From positions 1-64,000 of the forward strand of contig CAWHLK010000032.1 of NCBI GenBank assembly GCA_963829965.1: a stretch of DNA of 64,000 bases, given 5' to 3'. A model generated the notes under the pieces. The model had not been told where the DNA came from and did no database searches. It was given only the letters and a program-made list of their open reading frames with translations. Each line of letters starts with the position of its first letter. Positions within the stretch are counted from its first letter, which is position 1. Below, piece by piece: positions 27,899 through 37,268 of the stretch. Made by a program: the position numbers and the translations under genes. Source of the DNA: DASXZH01 sp963829965 (GTDB lineage: Bacteria; Armatimonadota; Fimbriimonadia; Fimbriimonadales; Fimbriimonadaceae).

Positions 27899-29952
27899 GC
27901 GTAATCCGATTGTCCAGGAGGAGCTTCCTCCAAGCCGCTGGAGGCGTTGGCGCGACCCTGATCCTCGGCTGCCGCCTCGGTTTGGGCGAGCCTCAGGGGT
28001 CTCTCGCATCCGATTTCGAACCGAACGTTTTCATCAAAATCGATTCAAACGGCCACGTGACTCTCACAGCGCCGCGCCCGGAACTGGGCACCGGTGTGCG
28101 CACCTCGTTACCGATGGTTCTTGCGGAGGAGCTTGGCGTGGATTGGCACGCGATCGTTATCGAACAGGCCCCACCGGACAGGCGTTTTGGGCCTCAGGGC
28201 ATCGGCGGCAGCCAGTCGATGCTTAGCTCCTATCGTCCGCTTCGAACCGCTGCCGCCACCGCCGCGACCCTTCTGAAAACTGCGGCCGGCGCAGCGTGGG
28301 GCGTCGCTGCATCCGATTGCGTGCTTGAAAATGGAGAGGTTGCCAACAAAGCAAGCGGCAAACACGCTCCCATCGGCACGTTTGTGGCCGCTGCGGCTGC
28401 GCTGCCCAAGCCGGACCCCGCCTCCATTCTCTACAAGGATCCCAAGGATTACCGCTATGTCGGCAAGCCGATGAAGCGCATTGACAATCTGGCTGTCGCG
28501 ACTGGCAAAGCAACCTTCGGTTCCGATATTCGGATCAAAGGCATGCGGTTTGCCGTCATCGTGAGGCCGCACGCGTTTGGCGCAGGCGTAAAGAGCTTCG
28601 ACGATTCGGGCTGCAAGGCCGCCTCCGGATTCCTCAAGGCGTTCCAGGTCGCGCACGGCGTTGCCGTTGTTGGAAAGGACACTTGGTCCGCGATGAAAGC
28701 GGCCACCAAGCTCAAGGTCGTTTGGGATCAGGGCCCCAACGCAACCCTCACGAGCGCAGACCTCACCGCAAGATTCAAGAAGGCGGTTCAGCCATTTCCC
28801 GCCCCACCCACGGATGCAACCAAAACGATTGAGGCCGTTTACCAACTGCCCTATCTTTCTCACGCGCCGATGGAGCCGATGATTTGCACCGTATCCCTTC
28901 AGGGCGATCACTGCGAGATTTGGGCTTCCACCCAAAGTCCCGCCGCGGCCCTTGGCGAAGCTGCGCAAGCTTCCGGCGTCCCACATTCGAACATCACCAT
29001 GCACATTCCTCTCGTCGGAGGTGGTTTTGGTCGACGGTTAAGCCAGGACTACATCACGGAATGCATCGAGATCGCCAAAAAGTTGGGCGAGCCGGTGCAG
29101 TTGGTCTGGACGCGAACGGACGATCTTCAGCACGACAACTACCGGCCAATGACCTATCACGCCCTTAAGGGCTCGACTGGCCCCGAAGGTATGCCGGTCG
29201 AGTTCTGTCAGCAAACTTTCGTGGCGGGCGAAGAGTCCTCCGGTGCGCCGTCTTGGGGCGCCCTTGAGTTTCCCTATGGCCTTCCCGAAGCCCGTTTCCT
29301 GAGGGACGGCATCGAGAGCCCGGTCCCCACTGGAGCCTGGCGTTCGGTAGACGGCACGTTCATGGCATACGTCCAAGAATGTTTCTTCGATGAGCTCTGC
29401 GCGGCAGGAGGCAAAGACCCGGTCGAAGCAAGGCTTGCGCTCATGAAAGACGAGCGGCTAAAGCGCACCCTTCAACTCGCGGTTGAAAAGTCAGGCTGGG
29501 GCACGCCGATGAAGAAAGGCTGGGGACGCGGCGTAGCTTGCTATTCCGGCTTCAATTCCAGCGTCACCCAAGTCGCCGAGGTCCAAGTTGTCGGGAATAA
29601 AGTCAAGGTCCATCGGCTGGTAGCGGCAGTGGATTGCGGCTACGTGGTGAACCCCCTCGGAGTGTCTGCCCAAGTCGAAGGCGCGAGCAGCGACGCGGTT
29701 TCAACCTTCCTCTATTCGGCGATCACGATCAAGGACGGTGGCGCCGCGGAAGCGAACTGGGATGAGTTCCAATGGGCTTCGATGGAAGACGCCCCTGCGG
29801 TAGAAGTTCACCTCACCACGCAGGAAGACCACCCTACCGGCATCGGTGAGCCTGCCTATCCGCCTTCGATCGCCGCGATCGGGAACGCGGTCTTCGCCGC
29901 AAGCGGGAAGCGGATACGGAGGCTTCCTCTAAACCCAAAAGACTTGGCTTGA
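27895..29952 (+). CDS. Isoquinoline 1-oxidoreductase-type beta subunit (molybdopterin aldehyde oxidase family)
   Basis: GTG 27895 overlaps the small-subunit stop. A twin-arginine signal (RLSRRSFLQAAGG) indicates export as a folded complex. The 685-residue protein has the N-terminal MoCo-binding domain (GTGVRTSLPMVLAEELGVD), GIGGSQSMLSSYRPL and the PMEPMICTVSL block near 325, and ends with the EPAYPPSIAAIGNAV motif common to xanthine dehydrogenase-type subunits. Such enzymes oxidise aldehydes or N-heterocycles in the periplasm. The pair lacks an FAD subunit, so a cytochrome or other acceptor is likely. No accessory gene is in the window. Confidence 0.9.
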   Translation: MSVIRLSRRSFLQAAGGVGATLILGCRLGLGEPQGSLASDFEPNVFIKIDSNGHVTLTAPRPELGTGVRTSLPMVLAEELGVDWHAIVIEQAPPDRRFGPQGIGGSQSMLSSYRPLRTAAATAATLLKTAAGAAWGVAASDCVLENGEVANKASGKHAPIGTFVAAAAALPKPDPASILYKDPKDYRYVGKPMKRIDNLAVATGKATFGSDIRIKGMRFAVIVRPHAFGAGVKSFDDSGCKAASGFLKAFQVAHGVAVVGKDTWSAMKAATKLKVVWDQGPNATLTSADLTARFKKAVQPFPAPPTDATKTIEAVYQLPYLSHAPMEPMICTVSLQGDHCEIWASTQSPAAALGEAAQASGVPHSNITMHIPLVGGGFGRRLSQDYITECIEIAKKLGEPVQLVWTRTDDLQHDNYRPMTYHALKGSTGPEGMPVEFCQQTFVAGEESSGAPSWGALEFPYGLPEARFLRDGIESPVPTGAWRSVDGTFMAYVQECFFDELCAAGGKDPVEARLALMKDERLKRTLQLAVEKSGWGTPMKKGWGRGVACYSGFNSSVTQVAEVQVVGNKVKVHRLVAAVDCGYVVNPLGVSAQVEGASSDAVSTFLYSAITIKDGGAAEANWDEFQWASMEDAPAVEVHLTTQEDHPTGIGEPAYPPSIAAIGNAVFAASGKRIRRLPLNPKDLA

Positions 29953-30080
29953 AGGGAGCGCGAGGCGCTCTGGCGGCGATTTCCTTCGCCGCTGATGGAC
30001 AACGCCTTCAACTGGCTCCAACAACCGCTCGGTCCAGACTCCGAACCTGGGCCTCCTCACGTCAAACATCTAGGCCCAGT

Positions 30081-30120
30081 CAAATCTGACGGTTGCTGTA
30101 TCATTGTCGAAATGGCAAGC
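30081..30120 (+). promoter_or_regulatory. Conserved leaderless promoter, copy 1
   Basis: The block CAAATCTGACGG-Y-TGCTG continues into TATCAT (30099-30104), a 7-base gap and ATG 30112. The same block, nearly unchanged, precedes the paralogous gene at 32602-32641. The -10 to ATG distance implies that the transcript starts at or next to the start codon. Confidence 0.5.
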
Positions 30121-32490
30121 CGTATTCTCGCGATTATCTCACTAGTCCTGCTGACGGGGGTCGCTCAAATCTCTTGGGGCCAGGGTCCGGAGATCTCTTG
30201 GCAAGTGAACGACTACAAGTTCGCAAACCCCCTGTTTGCCCAAACCGATCAGCTCGGGCACGTTTATGTTGTGAAGCAGAATCCTCCTTCGGGTTCCACC
30301 TATCCAACCACGCTCGACATTTATGATGTTTCTGGGAATCTCATAAGCTCGACCCCTTTTGGAGGAGTTTCCGTCGCTGGCGCCCTTGCGGTGGATCCGT
30401 TTTTTGGCACCGCTGTGATAGGGTTCAGCAACAACTTCCAAGCCCTGTATTGGGACGGTGAAGACTACGAGGATTATAACCAGGGCTTTCCCTTGCTGGC
30501 TGTTGGTACAGACCCGCTTGGAAGATTAGTCTCCGTCTTTACCGCCAATGACACTACGATCGTTTATGCCTTCACCCCCAATGGAGAGGGCACACCGATT
30601 CAGTGGAGCGTGCCCTACACTGCCACCGGAGCGAAAATAGACTCTCAGGGAAATGTGCTGCTTTTGGGTGCCTCCGGCACTGAACAGTCGAGCACGAACT
30701 TTGCCATCTTCTACTCTGAGACCGGCGTCAACCTTTGGCTTCGCTCCTACGTTAGCACGGAAATTCAAAAGACATCGATAGCAGCTTTCGTCGAGGATAG
30801 GCTGGGCAATCAATACCTCGTCATCAATCATTCGGAAAGTGAGCTTCATCCTGAATGCTATGTCATCGAGATCAATCCCCAGGATGGAACAAAGGATTTG
30901 TGGCAGTCTCCAAACATCGCCGGAAGCGCCACTCTCGCTTGTAACGAATTCGCCCAAATGCTGGTTGCGGGCCAGTCACCAACCCAACCTTTTGTGGCAG
31001 CGGTCCTTTACCAGAACTCTGTACAAACCGGCGGCGTAATCGCCTGGGACGTGCCTCAAGCGGCCGACGCCATGATCGATAGCTACGTAGGGCCGGTGGT
31101 CAGCCACTATGACTCGACAACCAAGAGTGTCAACCTCATCAATCTCAACTCCGCTACAGGCGCGGTCAACTCAACTCTGGCGATTCCCGCTTCGGGGCCG
31201 ACCAGCGCGACCGGGCTCGTTGAGAATGGCGGACAGACAAACGATGGTGGGCAAGTGGAGATTATTGGTTCGATGGGAGGATCACAACCGGGCACATTCG
31301 TGGCCACTGTCGTTTACGGGGCGAATTTGCGGTCTCTTGTCTTGCCTCCCTCGATAGTGGGCGGCTCGACTCTGTTGGCGCAAAGCAACCTGACCCAGTC
31401 GCCCGCCGGCTTGTTTCAGGACGGTAGTGAGGCGATTACGCTCACCTCCAGCGCGCCTAACGTAGTGAATTCGCTTCCGCCCTTCAATCTAACCTCACAG
31501 GTGATCACTTCTCAACTTACAACCTTTCCGGTGGATGCAGACACCAACGTGACCATTACCGCAACCCAGGCTGCACAGCCAAGCGTAGGCAGTGCAGTTG
31601 TGAATGTTGAAAGATCGGCCACCGTGACCGTAAAGACCGCGACGGTGGGGACGGTTACCTGCGGCACATCCATTTTTAACCCCTCTCAGACCGCAACAGG
31701 AACTGTTGCTTTGAATGGCCCGGCGGGGCCTTCCGGCAAGCTTGTGACGCTGGAATCCAGCGATCCGTCCATTACGGTTCCCGCGACGGTGAAGGTGTTG
31801 GCAGGGCAATCCTCCGCGAGTTTTACCATTAGCAGCCATCCGGTGGGGGTTGCTACAAATCCCTCCATAACGGCCTCTTTGGCTGGGCTCTCTTCAGCCT
31901 TTACGGTAAAAGTAATGCCCGCGCCTCTGAAGAGTTTCACCGTTGTCGGCGCGACTTCCGTGACGGCCGGGGCGACCACTACCGGAGAAGTCATTATCTC
32001 TACATTGGCCGGGTCCTCGGGAGATGCGGTAACTCTCAGGTCCAATACTGCCTCTGCGGTCGTTTCGCCTACCGCGACCATTCCGGCAGGCGGGACTTAC
32101 ACGACATTTCCCATCAAAACCGAAGGAGTGGTGGCTTCAACCTCCGTTACTCTCACCGCCAGTTTTGGCGGGGTCACGAAGTTCGCCTCGTTTACGGTTG
32201 AACCGGCGACGCTCTCAAGCCTTGTGGTTGCGCCAGCCTCCGTTAAGGGAGGGAATAACGCTGGTGCGACCATTCACCTGAATGGAGAAGCCGGCGCTTT
32301 CGGATACGTAGTAGCACTCAATTCAAGCAATGCGGCCGTGAACGTTCCCACTTCGATCACATTCCCGGCAAACACCGGCAGCTTCTCGTTCCTTATTAAG
32401 ACCAGTGCGGTCACTGTCAAAACTCCGGTAACGATCTCCGCTACGTTCGGAGCTGTGACGAAGACGGCAACCTTGACCTTGACGCCGTAG
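30112..32490 (+). CDS. Secreted propeller/Ig-like repeat protein, paralogue 1
   Basis: The start is ATG 30112 (signal peptide ILAIISLVLLTGVAQISWG) rather than the upstream ATG, which would lie before the promoter. The 792-residue protein begins with beta-propeller-like repeats (GHVYVVKQNPPSGS; KIDSQGNVLLLGASG) and ends with Ig-like sandwich repeats of roughly 90-100 residues (VTLESSDPSITVPATVKVLA; SLVVAPASVKGGNNAGATIH). The C-terminus is TATLTLTP. It is a tandem duplicate of the next gene and related to the minus-strand gene at 43.4 kb. Likely extracellular adhesion or matrix protein. No enzyme motif is visible. Confidence 0.7.
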   Translation: MASRILAIISLVLLTGVAQISWGQGPEISWQVNDYKFANPLFAQTDQLGHVYVVKQNPPSGSTYPTTLDIYDVSGNLISSTPFGGVSVAGALAVDPFFGTAVIGFSNNFQALYWDGEDYEDYNQGFPLLAVGTDPLGRLVSVFTANDTTIVYAFTPNGEGTPIQWSVPYTATGAKIDSQGNVLLLGASGTEQSSTNFAIFYSETGVNLWLRSYVSTEIQKTSIAAFVEDRLGNQYLVINHSESELHPECYVIEINPQDGTKDLWQSPNIAGSATLACNEFAQMLVAGQSPTQPFVAAVLYQNSVQTGGVIAWDVPQAADAMIDSYVGPVVSHYDSTTKSVNLINLNSATGAVNSTLAIPASGPTSATGLVENGGQTNDGGQVEIIGSMGGSQPGTFVATVVYGANLRSLVLPPSIVGGSTLLAQSNLTQSPAGLFQDGSEAITLTSSAPNVVNSLPPFNLTSQVITSQLTTFPVDADTNVTITATQAAQPSVGSAVVNVERSATVTVKTATVGTVTCGTSIFNPSQTATGTVALNGPAGPSGKLVTLESSDPSITVPATVKVLAGQSSASFTISSHPVGVATNPSITASLAGLSSAFTVKVMPAPLKSFTVVGATSVTAGATTTGEVIISTLAGSSGDAVTLRSNTASAVVSPTATIPAGGTYTTFPIKTEGVVASTSVTLTASFGGVTKFASFTVEPATLSSLVVAPASVKGGNNAGATIHLNGEAGAFGYVVALNSSNAAVNVPTSITFPANTGSFSFLIKTSAVTVKTPVTISATFGAVTKTATLTLTP

Positions 32491-32509
32491 TCAAGGGCCG
32501 AGCCGGGTA

Positions 32510-32553
32510 TTGAGTGTTAAGTCCGGCCTCAATATTCGAAATCTAACACTCAA
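32510..32553. repeat. Inverted repeat with 24-base loop between paralogues
   Basis: TTGAGTGTTA at 32510-32519 is mirrored by TAACACTCAA at 32544-32553. It begins 20 bases after the stop of paralogue 1 and precedes the promoter of paralogue 2. It may be a terminator for paralogue 1 or a mobile palindromic repeat. Confidence 0.45.
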
Positions 32554-32601
32554 CACTCCGGCGCAACGCAATAGTGGCCCGACGCATCTATTGCCGTTTT
32601 G

Positions 32602-32641
32602 CAAATCTGACGGCTGCTGTATCATTGTAGAAATGGCACGC
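32602..32641 (+). promoter_or_regulatory. Conserved leaderless promoter, copy 2
   Basis: Same block as 30081-30120, with TATCAT at 32620-32625 and 7 bases to ATG 32633. Differences from copy 1 are few. The match spans the promoter and the start codon region, suggesting either recent duplication of the gene pair with its control region or selection on the promoter. Confidence 0.5.
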
Positions 32642-34945
32642 CGTCTTTCCGCATTTATTGCCCTGTACCTGCTCGCACTGTCCACGCAAATCTGTTGGGG
32701 GCAGACGGCGGAAATTGGCTGGACGGTTACGGATCCCAAGTTCGCAAACGCGCAATACGTCCAAACCGATATAGACGGAAACATTTATGTGTTTAAGCAG
32801 ACTCCGCTAACTGGGAACGCACAGGCTTCTACGCTGGACATTTACAACATTTACGGGAGCTTGATCCGGTCCACCGACCTTCGAGGATTGTCCGTCGGTG
32901 GAATGTCGGTAGCATCGGAAACGGGCACCGTGGTCTTTGACCTAGCATCGGGATACTCTGTCGTGGATTGGAACGGCTATGAGACTGGAGCAGATCTGCA
33001 AGTCCCTCCGTTGGCAACCGCCTTGGACTATTACGGCAACCTGATCTATGTTTACACTGTTGTCGCCTCCAACGAGACCGTTGTCGTTGCTCAACTTGGT
33101 TTCGGCCGGGGCTACACATGGACGGCGCCTTTCGTGGCCACCGGCGCACAGATCGATTCGCAAGGAAACGTTCTCCTACTAGGATCCACCGGTAATTTTG
33201 AGTCCGGCACCGCGTTCGCAAACTTTTATAACTCGGAGGGCGCAAGCCTTTGGACACGTTCCTTTTCCACGAGCATTGCCGGGCGTAATTCTATCGTCGG
33301 CTTTGAATCTGATTACGGGATGACCCAGTATCTGGTGATCAATCATTCCACGACCATAACAAATCAGAATTGCTACGTCATTGCGATCGACCCGAAGGAT
33401 GGGTCCACCAATTCATGGCAGTCTCCCAATATTCCGGGGTCGGCCACTTCGACAGGCCTCGTCGACGAACAAGTTGTGATCGCGGGCCAATCAACGCAGC
33501 CATTCGTTGCTGCAGTTGCCGATACCATGAGTGCCCAAACGCCGGGAACAGTTTTGTGGAATGTGACCCAAGCCAACGACTCCTTAACTGTCAGCGGAAA
33601 TAGCCCAGTGGTCAGTCACTACGATTCCGGGACCAAGTTGCTTCAAATCACCGCCCTCGACGTCTCTACGGGCTCCGCGACCTCTACGGTCTCCGTCCTC
33701 CTCCCTGATTCCACCGACGTGGGGGCGATTTCTCCCGGTTACAGGGGCGTGGAATTTGTCGGCTCGACCGGAGGAACCTCTGCGACCGCACGTTTGGTTC
33801 ACGTGGTTTACGGTCCGAATTTGCAATCTCTGGTGCTGCCTGCATCGATACCCGGCGGTTCGAAACTTGCTCTTCAACTTAACTTGACCGAGTCCCCCTC
33901 ACCTGAGTTCGAAAACGTTGCGTTGACGTCAAGCGCACCAAGCATTGTTCACTCCGTTGCGCAAGTTCAACCGTTTTTGGTCACCCAATCCTACCAACTC
34001 TCCACCTTTCCCGTGGATTCAGACACGGACGTTACGATCACGGGTAGCCAATATGAGAGCGGAGCGGTGCGGTCCGCCACTGTGAGAGTCACTACTGCAA
34101 CTCTCGGGCCTGTAAGTTGTGGGACGACGAGCTTTAATCCTTCACAGACCGCAACAGGAACGGTTACGCTGAGTGGCCCAACGGGGTCTTCTGGGAAGAC
34201 TGTTAGCCTCGTTTCCAGTGATCCTTCCATCACCGTTCCGGCGACGGTGAAGGTGCTCGCGGGGCAAACTACAGCGACCTTTGTTATCAGCAGCCACCCG
34301 GTTAGCGAAGTAACGAACCCTACAGTCACCGCGAGTTTGGCGGGGCAAAGTTCCACCCTTACCATGCAGGTTGCCCCCGCGCCCCTTAAGAGCTTATCAG
34401 TGACTCCGAGTTCCGTTACGGCCGGCGCAACCGCCCTTGGAGAAGTGATTATTGGAACGCAGGCAGGTAACTCCGGCGACGTGGTTGGTATTAAGTCGAA
34501 CACAGCCTCGGTGACCGTGCCCGCCACTGCGACTATTCCCGCAAGCGGGACCTACACGACGTTTGCGATCAAGACCGGCGGTGTAACCGCGTCAACAGTG
34601 GTAACCGTCTCCGCCATTTTCAATGGCGTAACCAAGTTCGCCTCGTTTACTGTGGAACCAGCCGCGCTTTCCGGCATTGTGATTTCGCCGGCATCGGTGA
34701 AGGGAGGCACGAACGCGGGGGCAACGGTTCACCTGAACGGCGAAGCCGGACCCTCCGGCTGCACGGTGGCTCTTAAGTCTAGCAATATCGCAGTGACAGT
34801 TCCGGCATCATTGACTCTTCCCGTGGGCACCAGCAGTTTTTCGTTTGTGCTCAAAACGAACACGGTAAAGTTTTCAACTCCGGTCACGGTCACTGCGACT
34901 CTTGGCACGCTCACGAAAACGGCGAGTCTGACATTAACTCCTTAA
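32633..34945 (+). CDS. Secreted propeller/Ig-like repeat protein, paralogue 2
   Basis: Starts at ATG 32633 with signal peptide RLSAFIALYLLALSTQICWG. About 770 residues, organised like paralogue 1: propeller-like N-terminal part (GNIYVFKQTPLTGNAQAS; QIDSQGNVLLLGSTGNFESG) and Ig-like C-terminal repeats (ATGTVTLSGPTGSSGKTVSL; SSVTAGATALGEVIIGTQAG). The C-terminus TASLTLTP matches its neighbour. Co-oriented with paralogue 1 and separated from it by 142 bases containing an inverted repeat and the duplicated promoter. Function unknown, probably a surface protein. Confidence 0.7.
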   Translation: MARRLSAFIALYLLALSTQICWGQTAEIGWTVTDPKFANAQYVQTDIDGNIYVFKQTPLTGNAQASTLDIYNIYGSLIRSTDLRGLSVGGMSVASETGTVVFDLASGYSVVDWNGYETGADLQVPPLATALDYYGNLIYVYTVVASNETVVVAQLGFGRGYTWTAPFVATGAQIDSQGNVLLLGSTGNFESGTAFANFYNSEGASLWTRSFSTSIAGRNSIVGFESDYGMTQYLVINHSTTITNQNCYVIAIDPKDGSTNSWQSPNIPGSATSTGLVDEQVVIAGQSTQPFVAAVADTMSAQTPGTVLWNVTQANDSLTVSGNSPVVSHYDSGTKLLQITALDVSTGSATSTVSVLLPDSTDVGAISPGYRGVEFVGSTGGTSATARLVHVVYGPNLQSLVLPASIPGGSKLALQLNLTESPSPEFENVALTSSAPSIVHSVAQVQPFLVTQSYQLSTFPVDSDTDVTITGSQYESGAVRSATVRVTTATLGPVSCGTTSFNPSQTATGTVTLSGPTGSSGKTVSLVSSDPSITVPATVKVLAGQTTATFVISSHPVSEVTNPTVTASLAGQSSTLTMQVAPAPLKSLSVTPSSVTAGATALGEVIIGTQAGNSGDVVGIKSNTASVTVPATATIPASGTYTTFAIKTGGVTASTVVTVSAIFNGVTKFASFTVEPAALSGIVISPASVKGGTNAGATVHLNGEAGPSGCTVALKSSNIAVTVPASLTLPVGTSSFSFVLKTNTVKFSTPVTVTATLGTLTKTASLTLTP

Positions 34946-34951
34946 AAGGGG

Positions 34952-35311
34952 CTATTTTGCCTGAATCATTTCCGCGGCCTTGTCGATGCCCAAAGCGGCC
35001 GCGTCAAACGTGTGCTTGCTGCCATCGTTCAGCGTGACAATGCACTTCTTGCTCAGAAACTTCTTCTCCACGGCGACGCTCGCGATCTCGGATTTGGGGA
35101 TGTCTAAAAAGCCTGCGTCCTTTCCCCAAGTGAAGAACATGGTGGACTCCAGTTGGCCAATGAGCCCGGCCTCATACTTAGCTTCGTAGTGCAGTCGGGT
35201 GTTCGTTACCGAGAGTTTGCCGTTCATCTTGGCTCCTTTCTCGGGAATGTAAAAGAGGACCTGTTCATGCTGAATGGTTTCGCCGGGTTGGAGCTCAAGC
35301 TTTGCTGGCAT
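34952..35311 (-). CDS. PH/GRAM-like domain protein
   Basis: The 119-residue protein resembles bacterial PH-like or GRAM domains: a beta-sandwich core (KLSVTNTRLHYEAKYEAGLI; ITLNDGSKHTFDAA-type, here CIVTLNDGSKHTFDAAALGI) followed by a short C-terminal helix (DKAAEMIQAK). No signal peptide. It ends 6 bases from the convergent paralogue 2 stop. Role unknown; such domains bind lipids or act as small structural units. Confidence 0.65.
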   Translation of the reverse strand: MPAKLELQPGETIQHEQVLFYIPEKGAKMNGKLSVTNTRLHYEAKYEAGLIGQLESTMFFTWGKDAGFLDIPKSEIASVAVEKKFLSKKCIVTLNDGSKHTFDAAALGIDKAAEMIQAK

Positions 35312-35348
35312 AGTGCAGGAATCTTATCACAATAAGAACGCAATTACA

Positions 35349-35795
35349 TCATTTTTCTACAGCGGGTTTGGGACGAAGAAACGCGTGCCCCAAAACCATG
35401 CTAAGGAAGATCGCTGCGAAGAACGTTATTGTCAACCCCATATTATCCGGCACATAGGAATCGCTGGAGCCGCCGGCTTTCCAACTCAATTTCCAAAATA
35501 AGGCGGAGAGTCCGGCCAGGATAATAGCGGACACAGAGATCACTGCTAAGCCGGTTTTGCTGGAACCCGGCGCGCTGGACCAATCACCCTCTTCCACCTT
35601 AAGAAGCTGTCCACCTGCCGTGTTATAAGCGAGGAGTCCGCAAAAAACGCCCGCCACAAACCAGATCGTGTAATAAAGAGCGGTGCTCACGCCTCTTAGG
35701 GGCAAGATATCGAAGATAAGGCACAGGATCACTCCGCCGATGTCGAAGACTAAGAGGAACCCAAGAATTACAAGAACAGCCCGGACAAAAGCCAC
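35349..35795 (-). CDS. Four-helix membrane protein of unknown function
   Basis: 148 residues with hydrophobic helices at about 5-27 (VLVILGFLLVFDIGGVILCL), 40-59 (YYTIWFVAGVFCGLLAYNTA), 82-100 and 122-141. The loop between helices 2 and 3 is acidic and Gly/Ser-rich. I do not recognise a family. It lies upstream of the PH-like gene on the same strand. Confidence 0.6.
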   Translation of the reverse strand: MAFVRAVLVILGFLLVFDIGGVILCLIFDILPLRGVSTALYYTIWFVAGVFCGLLAYNTAGGQLLKVEEGDWSSAPGSSKTGLAVISVSAIILAGLSALFWKLSWKAGGSSDSYVPDNMGLTITFFAAIFLSMVLGHAFLRPKPAVEK

Positions 35796-35885
35796 GTTCT
35801 AACGATAACACATTTGGCCCAACCCCTACCCCTTGATCTTGCCCGGCAACCCCCCGCCGAAGGACCCGCCCACTGAATCTCGCCT

Positions 35886-37028
35886 TTACCCTTTACCCCT
35901 CAACCCAAAATCCCACAATCTTGCCGTGCCATCGCGACTGCCGGTCAGGACTCGATCACCTTTTGGTGAAAAGGCTGCTGCAAGCACGACGTCGGTATGT
36001 CCCTCCAAGGAACCGGCCTTGGTTCCATTTGTTTCCCAAACCGGGATGGTCGGGGCGCTGCCCCAGGCAAGAAAATGGAATCCGTCCGGCGCAAAAGCAA
36101 CGCCGGAAACCGAACCCGAACTGCCAGGGTATCGCGGATCGCGATCCCCTCCAAGCCCAATCTTTTTGGAGCCGTCCGCCACATCCCATAAGTCAACCGA
36201 GTTGGCGTCATTGCCGGTAAGCAGGCTCAAACCATTTGGTGAAAAGCACGCTGCCGTAAAGTGCGTTGCATAGGAGTCGTTGAAGTTGGTGAAATGGAAT
36301 TTCTCTTCACCCATCAAGGCATCCCAAAGAATGCCTGACTCCCCGGAGTCGGTGAACACTGTCAAACCATTGGGTGAATAGATGGCGAACTGCTTGGTTT
36401 GATCGGAAGAATCCTTCAGTGCCAGTATCTCCCGACCGCCCGTGTCCCAGATATGTCCATTGCAATCCTCGCCAGGACTGTTAGGAAGCCGATCCAGCTT
36501 CCGCCCGGTCTGCTGCTCCCAATACCAGTTGGCGTCCCCGCCGGGGATATTGACCGTGAGGACTCGGCTTCCGTCCGGCGAAAATGCCATTCCCTGCGGA
36601 CCCGCAACCGAACCCGGAACCCGTAACAACTCCTTCCCGGTGGTGGAATCCCAAAGCCGTACCGCGTCAGAAGGGCTAAGGGAACCCGTCAAAACCTGGC
36701 GCCCGTCCGGCGAAAAGCAAGCCGCCCGAATCCAATCGGTGAGTTCGGTTAAAGCAAGTATCTCCCGCCCGTCCGCAGCATCCCAAACCCGCGCAGTCTT
36801 GTCCCGCCCGAACGTGAGGATGCGGGAACCGTCGGGAGAAAAGACCGCACCCATAAGCCCGCTTGCATGCCCCTCAAGTGTCAATAACCCATGCCCGTCC
36901 GTTGCATCCCAAATACGGGCAGTTTGGTCAATACTGGCAGTTAGCGAGCGTGTTCCATCTGGCGAGAAGGCGACCGAAACCACTGCGGCAGTGTGCCCTT
37001 TCAGATCGCGGTAACGTGTGAACTGCAT
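35886..37028 (-). CDS. Stand-alone WD40-repeat protein
   Basis: The start is ATG 37028 (MQFTRYRDLKGHTAAVV), 9 codons into the longer reading, with TACTCT 6 bases upstream. About 380 residues of WD40 repeats follow: repeats end with SIDQTARIWD, GRDKTARVWD, AVRLWD, GHIWD, SVDLWD, GTARLWD and similar. The repeats should form a beta-propeller with one irregular middle blade (YYWEQQTGRKLDRLPNSPG-type, here NWYWEQQTGRKL). No export signal. Likely a cytoplasmic scaffold. It has no partner gene beside it. Confidence 0.85.
   Translation of the reverse strand: MQFTRYRDLKGHTAAVVSVAFSPDGTRSLTASIDQTARIWDATDGHGLLTLEGHASGLMGAVFSPDGSRILTFGRDKTARVWDAADGREILALTELTDWIRAACFSPDGRQVLTGSLSPSDAVRLWDSTTGKELLRVPGSVAGPQGMAFSPDGSRVLTVNIPGGDANWYWEQQTGRKLDRLPNSPGEDCNGHIWDTGGREILALKDSSDQTKQFAIYSPNGLTVFTDSGESGILWDALMGEEKFHFTNFNDSYATHFTAACFSPNGLSLLTGNDANSVDLWDVADGSKKIGLGGDRDPRYPGSSGSVSGVAFAPDGFHFLAWGSAPTIPVWETNGTKAGSLEGHTDVVLAAAFSPKGDRVLTGSRDGTARLWDFGLRGKG
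35889..35914 (-). other. G-quadruplex motif at the WD40 gene end
   Basis: On the minus strand the order is GGG-ATTTT-GGG-TTGA-GGGG-TAAA-GGG (four G-tracts, loops of 5, 4 and 4). It spans the last codons and the stop codon of the WD40 gene. Confidence 0.4.
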
Positions 37029-37268
37029 GGCACAAGAGTATGACGAACGTGGCAACGGTGGACAGCCAACAAGAGCTTGGGCTCGGGCGCTCGGTGACCT
37101 TGCACAAGATGGGGATGCAAGGAAAACGGCTGGATCATCTTGGAAGCGAAGGGATTTGGCCTAAAGCGCAGAGGAGCCTTGCATCGCGGCGCGAACTCGC
37201 TCGAACCTGCCTGGGTGTCATGCCCCTTCTTATTCATTTAGTTTGGCCTCAACGTTGTACCGGCCGAG

